A DNA stretch of 16,886 nucleotides from Bacteroidota bacterium (GTDB lineage Bacteria; Bacteroidota; Ignavibacteria; Tepidaquicellales; Tepidaquicellaceae), in the NCBI GenBank assembly GCA_003519545.1, contig DOWN01000365.1, positions 9,490-26,375 on the forward strand, given 5' to 3'. Of this stretch, positions 12,163 through 16,886 are shown piece by piece. Numbering within the stretch: the stretch's first letter is position 1; each line of letters begins with the position of its first letter. The notes under the pieces are model-generated. The model did not search any database. It saw only the letters and a list, made by a program, of their open reading frames with translations, and was not told the DNA's origin. The translations under genes were made by a program, and so were the position numbers.

Positions 12163-15100
12163 TTATTTGTTAAAAGTAAAAATTATTTCAGTTCCAATCC
12201 CGGGAGTTGAATTAACCGAGATTTTTCCGCCATAAGTTTCGATGATTTTTTTTACGATAGCCAGTCCCATACCCGTTCCACTATATTTTTCTTTTCCGTG
12301 TAATCTCTGGAAGATGAGAAAAATTTTATCAAAATATTCTTCTTCGATTCCTATTCCATTATCTTTAATTTTAAATAACCAATGGTCACTGAATTCTTCA
12401 CACGAAATTTTAATTTCCACCGGGACATTTTCTTTACAATACTTTAGAGCATTATTAATGACGTTTTGAAAAATCTGCATCAGTGGAGATTTATAAAAAT
12501 TGATTACCGGTAAATTTTCTTTTATGATAACAGCAGATTTTTCTTCAATTAATTTTCTTTGCAAGATACAAATTTCATCAATCAATTCATTCAGATTTAC
12601 TTCTGTTTTTTCGTCGTTAAATCTATTGGCTCTTGAGAACTCAAGCAGGTCGAGAATAATTTGTCTCATACGAGTAGCACCATCAACAGCAAAATGAATA
12701 TACTGATGTGCTTTTTCATCTAGAGAGGTTCCGTATTTTCTTTGGAGTTGACTTAAGAACCCGGTGATCATTCTAAGAGGTTCCTGTAAATCATGCGAAG
12801 TGATGTAAGCGAATTGTTCAAGTTCTTTGTTTGAGCGAGTCAGTTCATTAGTTTTGAGAGTTAAGTTTTCAGTAAGATGTTTTAGAGATTCTTCATATTC
12901 TTTACGCTGAGTAATATCCGCCATAGCACCGACCATCCGATAACCTTTTCCTGAAATGTCTCTCAAAATAAAACCTTTATCAAGGATGTGAGCAATCTGA
13001 CCGTTAGCTTTTAAAAATCTATATTCAGAAGTCCAGTTAGAAACTGAAGGATTTTCAATTGCAGAGAAAATACTTTCCGTAACTCTATGCATATCATCGG
13101 GATGAATATGGTCAGTCCAAGCTTCAATACCTAAATCAGAATCATTGTATTCATATCCGAAAAGATTATTAAATCCCCCACCCCAATGGAGTGTATTATT
13201 AATCAAGTCCCAGTCCCAAATAGCATCTTGAGTAGCGAGAGAAACTTTTTCAAAGCGTTCATTAGATTCAATTAATTTTTTTTCAACAATTTTTTTATCA
13301 CTAATATCTTTGAAATAAACTGAAAGACCTGATTCAGAAGGATATGCGGATACTTCATACCAGCGATCAATCGGAGGATAGAAATCTTCAAAGTAAACTG
13401 CTTCTCCGGAATTAAGAGCGTGATTATATTTCACATACGAATCAAGTTTTTTAGCTTCAGGAAAAACTTCCCATAGATTTTTTCCGAGCATTTCTTCTTT
13501 AGTCTTGAATAATAATTCTTCTGCCTTTTTGTTCCAGTAAGTAACAACAAAATTTTTATCCACGGCAAAGAATCCGTCACCAATGGATTCAAGAATTTCA
13601 AATTTTTCTTTAAAAGACTTTGCGAGGTTTTGCTCAGCTTTCTTAATATCAGTTATATCCTGTGTACATCCTATTATTCTAATGCATTTACCATCAATAA
13701 ATTCAGCCTTACCAAATACGCGAACATAAACTTCTTTTCCTGTTTTAGTAATTACAATAGATTCAGTATCAAGAAGAGCTCCTGTTGAAATTGTTTCTTC
13801 CAATTTTTTTGAGACTTTATCTCTAAAAAAACCTTCTTTGTGGAATAGAGTACATTCGTCAAAGTGAATAATATAATCATTTGGCACTTCATACAATTTT
13901 TTCATAAAATCGGAACTATAAATTTTTCTTTCCACTAAATCAATTTCCCAACTACCAATCTTTGCAAGTTGTGAGGCATCATCGAGAAGATTTTTAATTT
14001 TTCTATGTTCGGTAATATCCTTTGCGATTCCATACATAAGTTTTTCTTCAACAACCGGTGTAACAGTCCAGCTAAGCCAAATTATTTTTCCGGCTTTAGA
14101 GATATATCGATTTTCGAAATGCAATGTAGGAATACCTGAAATCAGATTTGAATATTCAGTATCAGTTTTTTGAAGATCTTCAGGATGAATAAATTTAGAA
14201 AAAGTTTGAGAAATTAATTCTTCATTTGAATAACCAAGAATATTAGAAGCAGACTGATTGATTTTTTTAAAATAGCCGTCAAAACCTGCAATGCAAATAA
14301 TTTCCGGAGCGGTATCAAAAAGTTTATTTAGTTCATCTTCTAGATGTTTTCGTTTTATTTCCGATCCTAAAAAATTTTGCAGATAATTAATTATATAAAA
14401 ATAAACTGAATACTTATAATTTTCCTTATCAATTCCCAATAATAAACATCCTATAAATTCTTGATTATCAAAAAGCGGAATACCAATCATAGAATGTATT
14501 CCTGCTTGTTCTGCAAATTTGGAACGTACAAATTTTTTATTATTTTCAGATGTATAACAAATAAAAATATTTTTGTTTTCCCAAACGAATCCAGGAATAC
14601 CTTCACCGATTTTAAAATTATTTATTGATTTTGTAAGTTCAGCAAATTTATTTTCAATTCCAGCTTTAGGCAAAACTGATACTTGATTTATCAAAGATTT
14701 ATCAGGAGTAACCATCCAAATTTCCGAAATTTTGAAATTAAAAATACTGATTAAATATTTCTGAACTTCATCAAGAGAAGAAATGAGTGTAGAGTTACGA
14801 TTAAAAATTTTACTTAATTCAGAAAAAACTAAATTTTTAGTTTCTTCCATTTTTTGTTCTGTGAAATCACGTTCGATAGAAATCCAATGAGTATAATTAC
14901 CTTTATCATCAGCGACAGGAGTCAAGGTTCTATTTGACCAATATTTATCGCCATTCTTTTTGTAACACAGGAGAGTAAAATTAATCGCTTCATAATTTTC
15001 CATCGCAGTTCTGATTTTTTTTAATTCTTCTTTATCAGTTTCTTCACCATTTAAAATCCGAGGAGTATTACCGATTATTTCATTTTCAGAATATCCGGAT

Positions 15101-16886
15101 AATTTTAAAAATGCATCATTTGCGTAAATAATTTTTGGTCCCGGTTCATCCAATAAACCTGCTTCCAGAATCATAACAGCATCACTTGTATTAGTGATAA
15201 CTTTATTCATTAGTTTGAGACTTTGCTCTTCAATTTTCTGAAGGGTAATATCTTGCACTGTGCCTTTTAAAGAAAGAGGTTTTCCAAATTGGTCGTACAC
15301 AATTTTTCCGAGTTCATGAACCCATTTAACCTGACCATCGGGAAGAATTATTCTGTGAACGAAATCAAGTTCGCCATCGCCTGAGAATGCTTTAGCCTGA
15401 GCGACACTAAAAATTTCATAGTCGTCAGGGTGCATAGTTTGGATAAAACTTTCGTAAGAAACTTTAAAACTATTTTTATCAACTCCCCAAATGTTATAAA
15501 CTTCATCAGACCATTCAAGGGTATTTTTATCGAGGTAGAGATTCCAGTAACCGAGTTTAGCAATTTTAGCCGCGTCATTATATTTCTTTTCTGAGTCAAT
15601 TAATTTTTTTACAAGATTTTCATGTTCAGTAACATCGAGACTTGATACCATCATACATTTTTTTCCGAGATAATCAGTCATTTGACCTGATATATTCATA
15701 TAAACGAGTTGTCCGTTTTTCTTTTTATGAATAAAAGTTCCAAATCGGATGATACCTTTTGCATTTATATAATTTTCGATTGCGTTTTTTACTCTGGGAA
15801 TTTCTTCCTGAGGTCTTAAATCAAAAATGTTTAAATTTAAAAATTCAGTTCTTGTATAGCCGTAGAAGTCCAGTGCTGTTTGATTCACATCATATATGCT
15901 GAAATTTTCAATATCAAAAATCCAGGTTGGCAAAGGATTGAGATTAAATAAATTTCTAAATTTTTCTTCGGAAATTTTTATTTCATCCTGATATTTTTTA
16001 ATATCGGTTGCGTCGTGAGCAACACTATAGAGCAAGCCATCTTCCTCAACCCAGTTGACAGACCAGATGAGCGGAACTATGGAACCGTCTTTTCGAACGT
16101 ATCTATTTTCAAAATTTGTAATTGTATTGCCGGAGATAATAGAAGCGGCAACTTTGTATGTACTTTCTAAATCTTCTTTATAAACAAAATTGATATAATT
16201 TTTACCGATTATTTCTTCAGGTTTATAACCGAGAATTTTTTCACATGCACTGCTGACACTGATGATAATGCCTTCTTTGTTTCCAATGCAAATCATATCA
16301 TTAGTAGAAGACATAATTTTCTCAAGGAAAAATTTAGTTGACTGAGTATCTCTTATGTCTCTAATAATTTTCGTTATATCTTTGGAAATGCAGGATACTC
16401 CTATGATTTCAGACTTTTCATTTAATAGCGGACTCATAGTAACGATACCGAAGATATCATCAACGCCGACTATATTACCGAAGTTTTCCTGGAAGACGAG
16501 ATTTTCACCGTTAAGAACTTTTGAATATCTTTGCTGCCAAATGTTTTTAACTTGATCACCGAAAATATCGAGAAGGACAGATTGATTTTGTTTTAATTTT
16601 ACTCCTGTCAAATTATAAATAGAATCAAGGAATGGTTTATTAGCGGCAATGAGTTCAAAATTTGTGTTTACTCTCCACTGAACATCTTCGTTTGTTGAGA
16701 TTAAAAATTTTTGAGAAGAAACCGGTTTAGATTTTGATTTAGAGTTAATAGTTTTTGGAACGGAATTAGATTTCGGGTTAACAGTTTTTGGACTCTTTTT
16801 TTGAGTTGAATTTTTTTTGGGTGCTGATTTAGATTTAGTAATAAGTTTTTTTGAATATTTTTTGGCGTCAGCAGTAAGTGTATTGA
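12163..16886 (-). CDS. Giant multi-PAS/GAF sensor histidine kinase; N-terminus off the right edge
   Basis: The frame stays open to the right edge, so the TTG at 16611 is internal and at least 1573 residues are visible. Numbered from that TTG as 1, the domains are: PAS -22 to 80, PAS 91-206, PAS 214-332, PAS 340-460, PAS 466-588, GAF 595-755, PAS 760-870, PAS 877-992, PAS 1001-1108 and PAS 1115-1238. Then come a short coiled coil, HisKA (1263-1328, phosphorylated H1273 in YITSHDLQEPLRMITGF) and HATPase (about 1375-1482: N box QNVINNALKY, G1 DNGIGI, G2 GTGMGLAI). All kinase motifs are intact. Before the first PAS is a Lys/Ser/Pro-rich linker of about 50 residues (KKSPK, SVPKT). No membrane segment is visible, so the visible part is cytoplasmic. 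Signals are unknown. It should phosphorylate the Rcp1-like regulator downstream. Confidence 0.93.
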   Translation of the reverse strand, partial: NTLTADAKKYSKKLITKSKSAPKKNSTQKKSPKTVNPKSNSVPKTINSKSKSKPVSSQKFLISTNEDVQWRVNTNFELIAANKPFLDSIYNLTGVKLKQNQSVLLDIFGDQVKNIWQQRYSKVLNGENLVFQENFGNIVGVDDIFGIVTMSPLLNEKSEIIGVSCISKDITKIIRDIRDTQSTKFFLEKIMSSTNDMICIGNKEGIIISVSSACEKILGYKPEEIIGKNYINFVYKEDLESTYKVAASIISGNTITNFENRYVRKDGSIVPLIWSVNWVEEDGLLYSVAHDATDIKKYQDEIKISEEKFRNLFNLNPLPTWIFDIENFSIYDVNQTALDFYGYTRTEFLNLNIFDLRPQEEIPRVKNAIENYINAKGIIRFGTFIHKKKNGQLVYMNISGQMTDYLGKKCMMVSSLDVTEHENLVKKLIDSEKKYNDAAKIAKLGYWNLYLDKNTLEWSDEVYNIWGVDKNSFKVSYESFIQTMHPDDYEIFSVAQAKAFSGDGELDFVHRIILPDGQVKWVHELGKIVYDQFGKPLSLKGTVQDITLQKIEEQSLKLMNKVITNTSDAVMILEAGLLDEPGPKIIYANDAFLKLSGYSENEIIGNTPRILNGEETDKEELKKIRTAMENYEAINFTLLCYKKNGDKYWSNRTLTPVADDKGNYTHWISIERDFTEQKMEETKNLVFSELSKIFNRNSTLISSLDEVQKYLISIFNFKISEIWMVTPDKSLINQVSVLPKAGIENKFAELTKSINNFKIGEGIPGFVWENKNIFICYTSENNKKFVRSKFAEQAGIHSMIGIPLFDNQEFIGCLLLGIDKENYKYSVYFYIINYLQNFLGSEIKRKHLEDELNKLFDTAPEIICIAGFDGYFKKINQSASNILGYSNEELISQTFSKFIHPEDLQKTDTEYSNLISGIPTLHFENRYISKAGKIIWLSWTVTPVVEEKLMYGIAKDITEHRKIKNLLDDASQLAKIGSWEIDLVERKIYSSDFMKKLYEVPNDYIIHFDECTLFHKEGFFRDKVSKKLEETISTGALLDTESIVITKTGKEVYVRVFGKAEFIDGKCIRIIGCTQDITDIKKAEQNLAKSFKEKFEILESIGDGFFAVDKNFVVTYWNKKAEELLFKTKEEMLGKNLWEVFPEAKKLDSYVKYNHALNSGEAVYFEDFYPPIDRWYEVSAYPSESGLSVYFKDISDKKIVEKKLIESNERFEKVSLATQDAIWDWDLINNTLHWGGGFNNLFGYEYNDSDLGIEAWTDHIHPDDMHRVTESIFSAIENPSVSNWTSEYRFLKANGQIAHILDKGFILRDISGKGYRMVGAMADITQRKEYEESLKHLTENLTLKTNELTRSNKELEQFAYITSHDLQEPLRMITGFLSQLQRKYGTSLDEKAHQYIHFAVDGATRMRQIILDLLEFSRANRFNDEKTEVNLNELIDEICILQRKLIEEKSAVIIKENLPVINFYKSPLMQIFQNVINNALKYCKENVPVEIKISCEEFSDHWLFKIKDNGIGIEEEYFDKIFLIFQRLHGKEKYSGTGMGLAIVKKIIETYGGKISVNSTPGIGTEIIFTFNK

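Noticed and set aside
14340..14830. Phytochrome-type chromophore domain in the giant kinase
   Set aside because: An Rcp1-like regulator often pairs with phytochromes, but the GAF domain here lacks the bilin-binding Cys-His motif and no PHY domain follows it.
15020..15090. LOV photoreceptor domain in the giant kinase (PAS at 466-588)
   Set aside because: The segment GNTPRILNGEETD resembles the LOV core GxNCRFLQ but has Pro where the flavin-adduct Cys is needed, so blue-light chemistry of the classical kind is not expected.
16609..16611. TTG as the start codon of the giant kinase
   Set aside because: The same frame continues upstream without a stop to the window edge and encodes the beginning of a PAS domain (WRVNTNFELIAANKPF), so the TTG is an internal leucine codon.

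Overview
The window is AT-rich and most likely comes from the Bacteroidota/Chlorobi assemblage, probably an Ignavibacteria-like lineage. Three observations point that way. One secreted protein carries a C-terminal type IX secretion (Por) sorting domain. atpD-atpC sit apart from the other ATP synthase genes. The atpD promoter matches the Bacteroidetes-type pattern TTG-N20-TAnnTTTG exactly. The lineage is inferred from these marks; no rRNA gene is present.

Left part (1-4841). A membrane-anchored or secreted beta-propeller-like protein runs off the left edge on the minus strand (1-849). It has no ATG, GTG or TTG start. Divergent from it is a plus-strand arsenic cluster: arsR (984-1316), arsM (1336-2136) and a thioredoxin-type arsC (2253-2681), with an operator-like palindrome over the arsR promoter. 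Together these give As(V) reduction, As(III) sensing and As(III) methylation; no arsenite pump is visible here. A small Hpt-like protein (2721-3062) and a secreted Asp-box protein with a type IX sorting domain (3168-4841) follow.

Middle part (4842-9728), all minus strand. A SatD-family protein (5246-5896) combines a nucleotidyl-cyclase-like N-terminal half with a C-terminal helix-turn-helix. It is followed after one base by a short membrane protein matching only the C-terminal half of DUF3307 proteins. Two identical 20-bp palindromic boxes lie against the satD start codon and suggest autoregulation. Next, moving right, are an MFS transporter (6304-7494) and atpC-atpD (7885-9728).

Repeat-rich gaps. 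The spaces at 5944-6303, 7495-7884 and especially 9829-10640 are filled by at least five interspersed short repeat families (A-E below), many of them hairpins. Many short open frames there are only translations of these repeats.

Right part (10682-16886), a minus-strand two-component operon. It begins with a giant sensor histidine kinase (nine PAS domains, one GAF, HisKA and HATPase) whose N-terminus lies beyond the right edge. An Rcp1-like single-domain response regulator follows. Last is a REC-PAS protein with a histidine-kinase dimerisation helix but no ATPase domain, which starts at TTG two codons after its neighbour's stop, in the same frame.
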